DNA of 34,728 nucleotides. Origin: Chromatiales bacterium. GTDB lineage: Bacteria > Pseudomonadota > Gammaproteobacteria > UBA6429 > Thiohalophilaceae. The notes under the pieces are model-generated. The model was not told the origin of the DNA and ran no database searches. It worked only from the letters and a program-made list of their open reading frames with translations. The translations under genes were made by a program, and so were the position numbers. The stretch is taken from the NCBI GenBank assembly GCA_027010665.1, contig JALVBM010000198.1:1-34728 (forward strand), read 5' to 3'. This document shows, in pieces, positions 16,499 through 24,338 of the stretch (positions are counted from its first letter, which is position 1; each line of letters starts with the position of its first letter).

Positions 16499-16965
16499 TC
16501 GCCCTCATCCAGCGGGTCACGGGCGCAAAGGTGGTGGTAGCCGGCGAGACCGTTGGCGCCATCGGGCGCGGCATCCTGGCGCTGATCGGCGTGCAGAAGG
16601 GCGATACCGAAGGCGACGCGAAACGCCTGCTCGAACGGGTTCTCGGCTATCGCATCTTTCCCGACACTCAGGACCGCATGAACCTGTCCCTGCGCGACAT
16701 CGGGGGCGAGCTGCTGCTGGTGCCCCAGTTCACCCTGGCGGCGGACACCGGGCGCGGCATGCGCCCGAGCTTCTCGACCGCCGCCCCGCCCGAGCAGGGT
16801 CGGGCCCTGTTCGCCCACCTGCTCGCGCTGGCCCGCGACGGCTGGCCCCGGGTCGCCAGCGGTCGCTTCGGCGCCGACATGCAGGTCCACCTGATCAACG
16901 ATGGCCCGGTCACCTTCTGGCTGCAGGCCGGCCCCAGCGACGCCGGCGAGGAACCGCGCCCATGA
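16495..16965 (+). CDS. dtd: D-aminoacyl-tRNA deacylase
   Basis: DTD removes D-amino acids wrongly attached to tRNA. The product has 156 residues. The N-terminus IALIQRVTGAKVVV, the motif PQFTLAADTGRGMRPSFS near 81-98 and the Gly-cisPro motif in DGPVTFWLQ near the C-terminus are diagnostic. The start is a TTG at 16495. This fits the conserved N-terminus exactly, and the codon overlaps the pip TGA stop (TTGA), so initiation is probably coupled. Some family members have SQFTL where this one has PQFTL; I regard that as normal variation. The C-terminus extends about ten residues beyond the core. Confidence 0.95.
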   Translation: MIALIQRVTGAKVVVAGETVGAIGRGILALIGVQKGDTEGDAKRLLERVLGYRIFPDTQDRMNLSLRDIGGELLLVPQFTLAADTGRGMRPSFSTAAPPEQGRALFAHLLALARDGWPRVASGRFGADMQVHLINDGPVTFWLQAGPSDAGEEPRP

Positions 16966-17615
16966 GTATCCGCCACCTCCTGTTTCTGCCCTTCCTGCTG
17001 GCTGCCTGCGGGGAGCGTCCCGCTACCCCGCCCGAGGACACCTATCCCTGGCAGATCACCGTAACCGATCCCGCCCACAGCCGGGTCTTCGGCATCACCC
17101 TGGGACAGACCCGGCTCGGAGAGGCGGCCGCCATGCTGGGCCGGGACTACAGGCTGGCGTTGTTCGAGGAACCCGGCGGGCGGCTGTCGCTCGAGGTCTA
17201 TTACAAGGAAATCACCCGCGGCGGCCTGTCCGGCCGGCTGATCATGATCCTGGACGCCGGGGAAGACGAGCTGGCCGGGATCCGCGACCGGGCCGCCCGT
17301 CGCGAGGTGCTGGAGACCGGCAATGTCCGCTATACCCTCGGCGAGCCGGATCGGCTGGCGACCGCCGATCGGGTGATCGTCGGGCTGGACTACATCCCCT
17401 ACGTGAATCTCGATGCCGACACCATCGAGGCCCGGTTCGGCCCGCCGGCCGAGCGGATTCGCCTCGATGACCGGCGGCAGCACTGGCTCTACCCCGACCA
17501 GGGGCTGGACATCCTGCTGAACGCGGACGGCAAGGAACTGCTTCAGTACGTCCCGCCGTCGGCATTCGAAGCGCTGGTCCTCCCCCTGCGCCAGGCCGCG
17601 CGGACGCCGGAATAG
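16962..17615 (+). CDS. Unknown lipoprotein
   Basis: A 217-residue protein with a short signal peptide and a lipobox LLAAC, which puts the lipidated cysteine at residue 16. The mature part has no motif I can name. It shows short alpha/beta stretches such as VFGITLGQTRLGEAAAMLG and a second similar half around NLDADTIEARFGPPAERIR. Both resemble the helix-turn of small outer-membrane or periplasmic lipoproteins that include a GxP-type loop. The ATG overlaps the dtd stop by 4 bp. It is the last gene of the 14994-17615 group, and the AT-rich apr leader follows. Confidence 0.8.
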   Translation: MSIRHLLFLPFLLAACGERPATPPEDTYPWQITVTDPAHSRVFGITLGQTRLGEAAAMLGRDYRLALFEEPGGRLSLEVYYKEITRGGLSGRLIMILDAGEDELAGIRDRAARREVLETGNVRYTLGEPDRLATADRVIVGLDYIPYVNLDADTIEARFGPPAERIRLDDRRQHWLYPDQGLDILLNADGKELLQYVPPSAFEALVLPLRQAARTPE

Positions 17616-18060
17616 CCGACCATATAAAATAGGTATTCGGCCAACCGGCCATGCAGGCCCGCCAGCAACACATAAACCCCGCTTATGCGGGATTACAAAA
17701 ATACTAATGTAACAAATTGAAAAAAAGCGCTTTATTCGGACGGGAAAAGTCGCTAAATTGTGCACCCTGCGAATGAGCGCCCAGTTTGGCGCCGGCGCGC
17801 AGGATTCGAAAAACCGCGCCGACGATGCAGCGCAACGGTGAAGGACTGGCACTTCGCCGAAGCACGCATACGAACAACAATGCCTTGAACAATTCATCGT
17901 GACCGGGGATCACGCCATCACATCACCCAAACGCTTCAGTGCTTGGCGTTATTAATCACGTTTGTTTATTGCAAAAATCATTGATTGGCTGTGGTAGACA
18001 GAAATGATTAATAATCGCGGCAAAATTTTGCTTAATTAAAACAGGAGGTCAGCAAACGTC
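17616..18060 (+). promoter_or_regulatory. AT-rich leader upstream of aprM
   Basis: This 445-bp spacer is far more AT-rich than its surroundings. It holds a TATAAA-like box at 17623-17628 and a small hairpin (CCCGC-TTAT-GCGGG, 17678-17691). It also has a perfect 10-bp inverted repeat TTATTAATCA / TGATTAATAA at 17949-17958 and 18005-18014, and the palindrome GCAAAATTTTGC at 18020-18031. AGGAGGT at 18043-18049 is the aprM ribosome-binding site, 11 bases from the ATG. The aprM promoter probably lies around the inverted repeat, but I find no convincing -35/-10 pair. A 69-codon open frame on the minus strand here looks like chance. Confidence 0.55.
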
Positions 18061-18915
18061 ATGTTTACCCATAACCCTTTCGCCGAATTGGCAGGAATGG
18101 AACTGACAGGATCGATTACGCCCGCTGTCATGCAGGGCTATATCATCCTGATGGTCATCCTGGTTGCGCTTGGAACCATTCTCGACATGTGGCACAAGAA
18201 GAGCGCCAAATACTTCTTCGAGAAGTCGAAGAAGTGGGAACGGGAGGCCAAGCGTCAGGTCAGTGGCGGTGAGAAGTTCGGATTGCTCATCAAGACGATC
18301 CTGAGCGAAGTGCTGACCTCCTCCGAGTTCTGCTACACGCCCCGCCGCATCTCCCATCTGCTGACCATGTATGGTTTCATCATCTTCGTGGTGACCACCG
18401 CCATGATCATCTTCGGTGCCGACACCAGCTCCGGCACCCTGCCGTTCCTGTGGCACCTCGGTGCGCTGATGCTGGCCATCGGTGGCTACTGGTTCTGGTT
18501 CTTCATTCGCGTCGACGTGTCGGCCGAAGGCCACAAGTGGTATCAGGTTCATCGCGACGACATCTTCATCGTCTCGCTGATCACCACTGCCACCTTCGCC
18601 CTGCTCTGGTCCTTCTTCCAGTCCGGTGGCTCGGAGGGCTGGGCGCTGCTGTTCTTCGCCCTGTTCATCATCTCCGCCACCACCCTGTTCGGCACCGTTC
18701 TGTGGTCCAAGTTCGCCCACATGTTCTTCAAGCCGGCTGCCGCCTTCGAGAAGCGCATTCGCAAGGCCGACGGCACCCGCGACAACCTGCCCGACGACTA
18801 CGATCCGCGTGATCCGGCCGTGCAGGCCAAGTTCCCGGATCTGCCGACCTACATGGGCAAGAATCCGCCCAACATGGGGCTGGGTATCAAACGTGAACCG
18901 CCGCGCCATTACTGA
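18061..18915 (+). CDS. aprM: APS reductase-associated membrane protein AprM
   Basis: AprM is the proposed membrane partner that takes electrons from cytoplasmic APS reductase (AprBA) in sulfur oxidisers lacking the Qmo complex. This 284-residue protein has five hydrophobic segments (about 25-43, 103-120, 128-150, 167-186 and 193-215). His99, His132 and His220 lie near the membrane faces and are possible heme b ligands; that is inference from position. The architecture resembles the cytochrome-b-type subunits of QmoC and HdrE. The identification rests on this topology plus the position directly before aprB and aprA, the gene order known from Allochromatium vinosum and Thiobacillus. A strong AGGAGGT site precedes the ATG. 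Confidence 0.9.
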   Translation: MFTHNPFAELAGMELTGSITPAVMQGYIILMVILVALGTILDMWHKKSAKYFFEKSKKWEREAKRQVSGGEKFGLLIKTILSEVLTSSEFCYTPRRISHLLTMYGFIIFVVTTAMIIFGADTSSGTLPFLWHLGALMLAIGGYWFWFFIRVDVSAEGHKWYQVHRDDIFIVSLITTATFALLWSFFQSGGSEGWALLFFALFIISATTLFGTVLWSKFAHMFFKPAAAFEKRIRKADGTRDNLPDDYDPRDPAVQAKFPDLPTYMGKNPPNMGLGIKREPPRHY

Positions 18916-18940
18916 TTGAACAAAGCAAGGAGTCAGAAAA

Positions 18941-19423
18941 ATGCCAACTTTTGTTTATATGACGCGTTGCGATGGCTGTGGCCACTGCGTCGATATCTGT
19001 CCTTCGGACATCATGCACATCGATACGGTTACCCGTCGGGCCTACAACATCGAGCCGAACATGTGCTGGGAGTGCTTCTCCTGCGTCAAGGCCTGCCCGA
19101 TGAACGCCATCGACGTTCGCGGCTATGCCGACTTCGCACCGCTGGGTCATTCGGTGCGTGTGAAGCGTGACGAAGAGAAGGGCATCATTGCCTGGCGCAT
19201 CAAGTTCCGCAACGGCAAGAAGGACTTCGAACTGGTCGCCCCCATCACCACCAAGCCGTGGGGCTCGGCCATCCCCAATCTGCGGGAAGTGCCCGAACCG
19301 ACCCAGGAACAGCGCGACAGCCAGCTGCTGTACAACGAGCCGAAGTACATCCGCATGGATGACGGCGGTCTGGACACGCTGGAGTCGAATGGCCTGAAAA
19401 TGAAAGCAGGGGTGTACTACTAA
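18941..19423 (+). CDS. aprB: Adenylylsulfate reductase beta subunit AprB
   Basis: The iron-sulfur subunit of dissimilatory APS reductase, passing electrons between the FAD of AprA and the acceptor. The product has 160 residues. Two ferredoxin-type [4Fe-4S] motifs are complete: Cys10, Cys13, Cys16, Cys20 (RCDGCGHCVDICP) and Cys42, Cys45, Cys48, Cys52 (MCWECFSCVKACP). The C-terminal tail (about 100-160) is the arm that wraps around AprA in known structures. An AAGGAG site precedes the ATG, and the stop overlaps the aprA start by one base (TAATG). Synonymous codon choice is noticeably more restricted than in the flanking genes, as expected for a highly expressed protein. Confidence 0.97.
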   Translation: MPTFVYMTRCDGCGHCVDICPSDIMHIDTVTRRAYNIEPNMCWECFSCVKACPMNAIDVRGYADFAPLGHSVRVKRDEEKGIIAWRIKFRNGKKDFELVAPITTKPWGSAIPNLREVPEPTQEQRDSQLLYNEPKYIRMDDGGLDTLESNGLKMKAGVYY

Positions 19424-21294
19424 TGGATCACAAGACTATCGTAGAAGACAACATCGACATCCTGGTGTGCGGTGCGGGTCTGGGCGGCACCGGTGCCGCC
19501 TTCGAAGCTCGCTACTGGGGCAAGAACAAGAAGATCGTGATCGCCGAGAAGGCGAACATCGACCGCTCCGGCGCCGTGGCCCAGGGCCTGTATGCCATCA
19601 ACTGCTACATGGGTACCCGCTTCGGTGAGAACAAGCCGGAAGATCACGTGCGCTACGCCCGTATCGACCTGATGGGCATGGTCCGCGAAGACCTGCTGTT
19701 CGACATGGCGCGTCACGTGGACTCGGCCGTGCACCAGTTCGAGGAGTGGGGCCTGCCGCTGATGCGCGATCCCAAGACCGGCGCCTACCAGCGTGAAGGT
19801 CGCTGGCAGATCATGATCCACGGGGAGTCCTACAAGCCCATCGTGGCCGAGGCCGCCAAGAAGTCGGCCGACAAGGTCTACAACCGGATCTGCGTGACCC
19901 ACCTGCTGATGGACGAGGCCAAGGAGAACCGCGTGGCCGGTGCCGTCGGCTTCAACGTCCGCACCGGTGACTTCCACGTCTTCAAGTCCAAGACCGTGAT
20001 CGTCGCCGCCGGTGGCGCCTCCAACATCTTCAAGCCCCGTTCCGTGGGTGAAGGTGCCGGCCGCGTCTGGTACGCGCCCTGGTCCTCCGGTTCCGCCTAC
20101 GGTCTGCTGATCGAAGCCGGCGCCAAGATGACCCAGATGGAAAACCGCATCGTGCTGGCCCGCTTCAAGGACGGTTACGGTCCGGTGGGTGCCTACTTCC
20201 TGCACCTCAAGACCTACACCCAGAACGCCTACGGCGAAGAGTACGAGTCCAAGTGGTGGCCGGAGCTGCAGAAGATGGTGGGCAAGGAGTACCTCGATCC
20301 CGAGGCCTCGCACCGCACCCACCGTCCGATCCCGACCTGCCTGCGCAACCATGCGCTCATCTCCGAGGTGAATGCCGGTCGTGGTCCGATTCACATGGTC
20401 ACCATGGAAGCCTTCCAGGATCCGCACCTGGAAGAAATCGGCTGGCACAACTTCCTCGGCATGACCGTCGGTCAGGCCGTGCTGTGGGCCGCCACCGACG
20501 TGGATCCCAAGAACGAGAACCCGGAGCTCACCACCTCCGAGCCCTACGTCATGGGTTCCCACGCCACCGGTTGCGGCGCCTGGTGCTCCGGTCCCGAGGA
20601 TGTCTCCCCCGAGGAGTACTTCTGGGGCTACAACCGCATGACCACCGTGGAAGGCCTGTTCGGCGCCGGTGACGCCGTCGGCGGCACCCCGCACGCCTTC
20701 TCCTCCGGCTCCTTCACCGAAGGTCGTCTGGCCGCCAAGGCCGCCTGCAAGTACATCGACGACGGCAAGGCCGAAGGTATCGTGGTCTCCGAGAAGCAGA
20801 TCAACGACCGCAAGGCCGAGGTCTACAAGCCGATGGAGCACTACAAGGTCTATCGCAACGAGATCACCGCGGGCGATGTGAACCCCAACTACATCAACCC
20901 GCGCCAGGGTCTCGACCGTCTGCAGAAGCTGATGGACGAGTACTGCGGCGGTGCCAGCGTCAACTACGTGACCAACGACAAGCTCCTGCACATCGGTCTG
21001 AAGAAGCTCAAGATCATGGAAGAGGATCTGGAGAAGCTGGCCGCCAAGGACTACCACGAGCTGCTGCGGGCCTGGGAGCTGAAGCACCGCCTGCGCACCT
21101 CGGAAGCGGTCCTGCATCACACCCTGTTCCGCAAGGAGACGCGCTGGCCCGGTTACTACTACCGCGGCGACGCGATGAAGCTGGACGACGAGAACTGGCA
21201 CGTACTGACCGTCTCCCGTCGTGATCCCAAGACCGGGGAGTACACGATGGAGAAGGCACCGTGCTACCACATCGTGGGTGAAGACGAAGAGTAA
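19423..21294 (+). CDS. aprA: Adenylylsulfate reductase alpha subunit AprA
   Basis: The FAD-containing catalytic subunit of dissimilatory APS reductase. In a sulfur oxidiser it runs in reverse, condensing sulfite and AMP to APS and releasing two electrons. The product has 623 residues, the typical length. The FAD-binding motif is CGAGLGGTGAAFEARYWG near residues 16-33, followed by DRSGAVAQGLYAINCYMG. Conserved family segments include RTHRPIPTCLRNHA around residue 300, GSHATGCGAWCSGPEDVSP around 378-396 and GLFGAGDAVGGTPHAFSSGS around 412-431. The long open frame on the opposite strand is an artefact of strong codon bias. No sat or qmo gene lies beside it, so APS must be processed by an enzyme encoded elsewhere. 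Confidence 0.98.
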   Translation: MDHKTIVEDNIDILVCGAGLGGTGAAFEARYWGKNKKIVIAEKANIDRSGAVAQGLYAINCYMGTRFGENKPEDHVRYARIDLMGMVREDLLFDMARHVDSAVHQFEEWGLPLMRDPKTGAYQREGRWQIMIHGESYKPIVAEAAKKSADKVYNRICVTHLLMDEAKENRVAGAVGFNVRTGDFHVFKSKTVIVAAGGASNIFKPRSVGEGAGRVWYAPWSSGSAYGLLIEAGAKMTQMENRIVLARFKDGYGPVGAYFLHLKTYTQNAYGEEYESKWWPELQKMVGKEYLDPEASHRTHRPIPTCLRNHALISEVNAGRGPIHMVTMEAFQDPHLEEIGWHNFLGMTVGQAVLWAATDVDPKNENPELTTSEPYVMGSHATGCGAWCSGPEDVSPEEYFWGYNRMTTVEGLFGAGDAVGGTPHAFSSGSFTEGRLAAKAACKYIDDGKAEGIVVSEKQINDRKAEVYKPMEHYKVYRNEITAGDVNPNYINPRQGLDRLQKLMDEYCGGASVNYVTNDKLLHIGLKKLKIMEEDLEKLAAKDYHELLRAWELKHRLRTSEAVLHHTLFRKETRWPGYYYRGDAMKLDDENWHVLTVSRRDPKTGEYTMEKAPCYHIVGEDEE

Positions 21295-21316
21295 CGGCAT
21301 GTCCGTCTAGCCTGGG

Positions 21317-21354
21317 GCACCCGCAGGGCCTTGCAAGGGGCGTTGCGGGTGCCT
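21317..21354 (+). terminator. Hairpin after aprA
   Basis: A 10-bp perfect stem (GGCACCCGCA with TGCGGGTGCC) encloses an 18-base loop, which itself contains the self-complementary CCTTGCAAGG. The stem is followed by TTTCC, a short T-tract. It could be a partial terminator that lowers transcription into the downstream accessory genes relative to aprBA. Confidence 0.65.
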
Positions 21355-21428
21355 TTCCATTGTGGCTGCGTGCAGCCTGGCTTGTTTTCCATCCACTCCG
21401 CATTTCAACGACAGTGTCCAACCGACAG

Positions 21429-21815
21429 ATGAACATGACCAGCGAAGCCACCACAGAAAACAGGCAGAACATCATTCATCTGAGTGATGAAGAAATCCAG
21501 GAAGTCGCCCATCCCATGTGGGCGGACCTGATCAAGTATTCCAACAAGGGCCAGTACGGCAAGTTTGCGCGCAAGTTCTCGTACAACCTGCTGTTCGGCC
21601 TGAACGAAGTCGAAATGGGCAAGCAGTTCGCCAAGAGCGAGCTGGCCCGCAATCTCGACCCGAATTTCGATTACCTCGGCATCATCCGCCGGGGTGAGCA
21701 TGTGACCGTGCTGTACCGCGTGCGCAGCACCAAGCGCGAAGGCGAATGGCTGGGCCGACTGGTGCTCGGCTACGAGAACGGCGAAGTGCGCATCTTCGGC
21801 GCTTCCATCTTCTGA
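21429..21815 (+). CDS. Unknown apr-cluster protein (128 residues)
   Basis: I cannot assign a function. The product is soluble and charged, without signal peptide or membrane helix. The middle segment is HPMWADLIKYSNKGQYGKFA, followed by a beta-rich C-terminus with VTVLYRVRSTKREGEWLGRL and GEVRIFGASIF. The helix-then-strand pattern would suit a small NTF2-like alpha+beta domain, but this is only a guess from reading. It lies 134 bp after aprA, beyond the hairpin, and 43 bp before the SlyD-like gene, on the same strand. An accessory role to APS reductase or sulfur metabolism is plausible. A second ATG two codons later is an equally possible start. Confidence 0.8.
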   Translation: MNMTSEATTENRQNIIHLSDEEIQEVAHPMWADLIKYSNKGQYGKFARKFSYNLLFGLNEVEMGKQFAKSELARNLDPNFDYLGIIRRGEHVTVLYRVRSTKREGEWLGRLVLGYENGEVRIFGASIF

Positions 21816-21858
21816 TCCAGTCGCCGGCCACGCCACAAGAAGTTATCCCGAGTTCATC

Positions 21859-22395
21859 ATGGTCAAAGAAGAGATTCCGCAAATCGAAGACGCCATCGGC
21901 AAGAACAAGTACGTCGAGCTGATGTACAAGGTCATCGACAAGAAGACCGGCTCGGTGCTGACCGAGGTCCAGTACCCCATTGGCTACGTGCACGGTGTCA
22001 ACGAGATCCTGGCGCCGGCCGTGATGGCCGAGCTCGAGGGGCGACTGCCCGGCGATGTGATCGAGGTGCCCATCGACTGCAACCAGTTGTATGGCCCCCG
22101 CGACGAGTCGCTGGTGATCATCGAGCCCATCGAGAACGTGCCCGAGGAGTACCGGGAGGTGGGACTGTCGATCCTGATGGAGAACGACCGGGGCGAGACC
22201 CGCACCTTCTATGTCACGCGGGTGGACAAGAAGTCGATCACCATCGACGGCAACAATCCCCTGTGCGGACGGGAAGTGATCTTCCGCCTGGAGATCAAGA
22301 CCGTGCGGGACGCCACCGCGGAAGAAATCGAACACGGCGGCAAGGTCGAGGAAGTACCGAACGTGGAAGGCACCGTCAAGGTGCCGCTGAACTGA
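21859..22395 (+). CDS. SlyD-like FKBP-type peptidyl-prolyl isomerase
   Basis: A 178-residue cytoplasmic folding helper. The FKBP fold is split by an insert-in-flap chaperone domain, as in SlyD. The first FKBP part is about residues 18-85 (YPIGYVHGVNEILAPAVMAE), the insert about 86-130 (including VPEEYREVG), and the second FKBP part about 131-155 (DGNNPLCGREVIFRLEI). The His/Cys-rich nickel-binding tail of E. coli SlyD is absent, and the C-terminus is short and acidic, ending in VPLN. The catalytic half is more divergent than in standard SlyD. The position after aprMBA suggests a dedicated role in maturing sulfur-oxidation proteins; this is inference. Confidence 0.85.
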   Translation: MVKEEIPQIEDAIGKNKYVELMYKVIDKKTGSVLTEVQYPIGYVHGVNEILAPAVMAELEGRLPGDVIEVPIDCNQLYGPRDESLVIIEPIENVPEEYREVGLSILMENDRGETRTFYVTRVDKKSITIDGNNPLCGREVIFRLEIKTVRDATAEEIEHGGKVEEVPNVEGTVKVPLN

Positions 22396-22410
22396 GCCAT
22401 CGGAACCGGC

Positions 22411-22833
22411 ATGGCAGAGGCGGCGAGCAACAAACCGGCCGGCAAGCGGGATCCGAACAATCCGTGCCTGTTCTGCACCGATCCGCAGGGCGTGTCGCTG
22501 GAGAACGAACTGGCCTACAGCGCCCGGGATACCAATGCCGTGAGCCCCGGCCACACGGTCATCATCCCGCGCCGGCACGTGGCCAGCTTCTTCGACCTGA
22601 CGGCCGAGGAAGTCGCCGCCTGCATGGATCTGATCCGGCAGGAAAAGGCCCGCATCGATGCGGCGCATGCGCCAGATGGCTATAATGTCGGCGTCAACGT
22701 GGGACAGGCGGCCGGGCAGAGCATCTTTCATGTCCATATCCACCTCATCCCCCGTTACCGGGGCGACGTGGAGAATCCGCAGGGGGGCGTGCGGCACGTG
22801 ATCCCCCAAAAGGCGCACTACCGGCGCCCGTGA
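22411..22833 (+). CDS. HIT-family nucleotide hydrolase/transferase
   Basis: A 140-residue histidine-triad protein. The catalytic motif is HVHIHLIPR, with His107, His109 and His111. Upstream landmarks are PGHTVIIPRRHVASFFDLT (about 47-65) and the glycine-rich NVGVNVGQAAGQ (about 92-103). An N-terminal CLFC pair (Cys19, Cys22) could hold zinc, as in some HIT proteins. HIT enzymes cleave nucleoside phosphoramidates and similar compounds, and some act on adenosine phosphosulfates. In an apr cluster an APS- or AMP-related substrate is attractive but unproven. It starts 15 bp after the SlyD-like gene, so the two are probably co-transcribed. Confidence 0.9.
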   Translation: MAEAASNKPAGKRDPNNPCLFCTDPQGVSLENELAYSARDTNAVSPGHTVIIPRRHVASFFDLTAEEVAACMDLIRQEKARIDAAHAPDGYNVGVNVGQAAGQSIFHVHIHLIPRYRGDVENPQGGVRHVIPQKAHYRRP

Positions 22834-22909
22834 ACAACAACGTCAGCCTGAAGGGAGGGGCTGGCCAGCATTTGTTTGACCTCCCGAACAGCCATTGAGG
22901 AGCATGATC

Positions 22910-23071
22910 ATGAGTGAAGCACCGAAGACCCGTCCCAAGGTACCCGAAGGCCACGCCCGTTTCGTGCGCACCCGTCAGAAGGAGCCCACCGAAACCGGTT
23001 ACGTCGGCTACGAGACCATCTGGGAGTCCTTCCAGAAGGAAGTGCCCTACACCACGCCCAAGAAGCCCTGA
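22910..23071 (+). CDS. Small 53-residue protein ending the apr cluster
   Basis: This small gene encodes 53 residues, beginning MSEAPKTRPKVPEGHARFV and containing the aromatic block GYVGYETIWESFQKEVPYTT. A GAGGAG Shine-Dalgarno at 22897-22902, seven bases before the ATG at 22910, and a strong hairpin right after the stop argue that it is real. An in-frame ATG at 22904 sits too close to the Shine-Dalgarno. The protein is basic at the start, has no cysteines and no membrane helix. I know no family for it. It is on the same strand as the apr genes, 76 bp after the HIT gene. Confidence 0.75.
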   Translation: MSEAPKTRPKVPEGHARFVRTRQKEPTETGYVGYETIWESFQKEVPYTTPKKP

Positions 23072-23078
23072 GAACAGC

Positions 23079-23106
23079 GCTGCGCGACGTCACGGCGTCG
23101 CGCAGC
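23079..23106 (+). terminator. Hairpin terminator closing the apr region
   Basis: An 11-bp perfect stem (GCTGCGCGACG with CGTCGCGCAGC) with a six-base loop TCACGG, starting eight bases after the stop of the 53-residue gene. The downstream sequence ATTCTCTTGTCCTTT is pyrimidine-rich rather than a pure T-run. The converging GGDEF gene ends about 160 bp further on, and I see nothing else in that gap. Confidence 0.75.
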
Positions 23107-23269
23107 ATTCTCTTGTCCTTTCCCCTTCCGGTTTCTCGCCGGATTGCTCAGTGCTGCTGTGCGATGCGCTGATGGTCCTCGACAGACTCGTCGGGAACCG
23201 TCCACCTTTTCCCCCCTTTTCCCGTTCTTCACTCGAGGAAGGCTTGCATGCCGCTGTCGATGCGCCGCG

Positions 23270-24337
23270 TCATGAGGCCTCGGATTGCCGATGCAGGGCA
23301 ACCCGGTTGCGGCCAGCCTGCTTGGCCTGATAGAGCGCGGTGTCGGCTTCCTCCAGCAGACGCTCACCGGCGGCTTCGGGCGTTGACGTGGCCTCGTCGG
23401 CAAGCGTGCTGCAGCCGATGGAAAGGGTCACGGGGAACGGCAGGGCGTCGCGGGTGCCGTGGGCCACGGCCAGGCGTATGCGTTCGGCGATGTCCATGGC
23501 CGTGGCCTGGTCGGTGTCCGCGAGCAGCACAGCGAATTCCTCGCCACCCATGCGGGCGAGCACGTCGTTGAGGCGCATCTGGGATTTCAGCGTGTTGGCC
23601 ACGATCTGCAGCACCCGATCACCGACGCCATGGCCGTGGGTATCGTTGACCTGTTTGAAATGGTCGATGTCCAGGAACAGGCAGGCCAGTGGCCGGCCCG
23701 TTCGCCGGGCCTGACCGATTTCCTCGGTCAGTCTTGCATCGAAGTAACGCCGGTTGTGCAGGCCGGTCAGGGGATCGACAAGACCGAGGCGCTTGATGCG
23801 CTCGTGATTGAGGGCGTTCTCGATGCACACGGCGAGCACGTCCGCGAGCCGGGCCATGAAATCGGTGGCCGAGCCGGTGATGAAACGTTCGCGCCGGGCG
23901 CTGCCGATGGCGAGCTGACCGAGGCAGCGACGTTGGCGCCGGAGCGGCAACAAGGCCGCCGAGGCCGGTGGCGGCAGGCCGGGGAAATGTTCCTGCGCCT
24001 TGGCCGGGGTCAGCGGGCCGAGCCAGGGGGCGGTGTCTGCGGGCAGGGGCACCTCCACGAACTGCAGCCGGGGATCGGGCAGACGTTCGAGCTCGGTGAG
24101 GATGCGCCGTATCTCGTGGTCCGGATCGACAAGTCGCAGGGTGACGGCATCGAGTCTGAAACGGTGTGGATAGTCGGTGAACAGGGTGTCGAGCAGTTCC
24201 CCCAGGCCCGCAGCGGCCATGAAGGCCACCTCCTGCTCCTGAAAGCGTTGCAACTTGCGTTCGTTTTTCTGGGCCTGGGCAAGGAAGGCCTTGAGTTGCC
24301 GCCGGAGCCGGGAGGCTGCCTGCGGATCGTCGTTCAT
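23270..24337 (-). CDS. Diguanylate cyclase with DUF484/GAF-like sensor domain
   Basis: A 355-residue cytoplasmic enzyme that should make c-di-GMP. The N-terminus has a short coiled-coil (about 5-40) and a GAF-like domain (about 41-178) with the pattern of DUF484 proteins. The GGDEF domain (about 185-350) has DPLTGLHNRRYFD, the metal-binding FLDIDHFKQVND, an intact GGEEF at 264-268 and an RxxD inhibitory site (RLND, 255-258) five residues before it. It looks active and subject to product inhibition. The ATG lies one base after the stop of the hybrid kinase gene, so the two are coupled. The kinase presumably sets the activity of this protein, although no receiver domain is present here. Confidence 0.93.
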   Translation of the reverse strand: MNDDPQAASRLRRQLKAFLAQAQKNERKLQRFQEQEVAFMAAAGLGELLDTLFTDYPHRFRLDAVTLRLVDPDHEIRRILTELERLPDPRLQFVEVPLPADTAPWLGPLTPAKAQEHFPGLPPPASAALLPLRRQRRCLGQLAIGSARRERFITGSATDFMARLADVLAVCIENALNHERIKRLGLVDPLTGLHNRRYFDARLTEEIGQARRTGRPLACLFLDIDHFKQVNDTHGHGVGDRVLQIVANTLKSQMRLNDVLARMGGEEFAVLLADTDQATAMDIAERIRLAVAHGTRDALPFPVTLSIGCSTLADEATSTPEAAGERLLEEADTALYQAKQAGRNRVALHRQSEAS

Positions 24338-24338
24338 C

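Noticed and set aside
17623-17691. Possible small RNA (TATAAA-like box, then a CCCGC-TTAT-GCGGG hairpin)
   Set aside because: The hairpin has only five pairs and no T-tract, and no -35 is visible. Too weak to call an RNA gene.
17704-17913. A 69-codon minus-strand frame in the apr leader
   Set aside because: No Shine-Dalgarno, no family pattern, and it lies in AT-rich regulatory-looking DNA.
19420-21300. An open frame of 626 codons on the minus strand, opposite aprA
   Set aside because: It covers aprA almost exactly and has shadow-type composition. It results from the strong codon bias of aprA.
22209-22685. Overlapping frames on both strands across the SlyD-like and HIT genes
   Set aside because: Frame-shifted shadows of the two real genes, Arg/Gly-rich and without homology.
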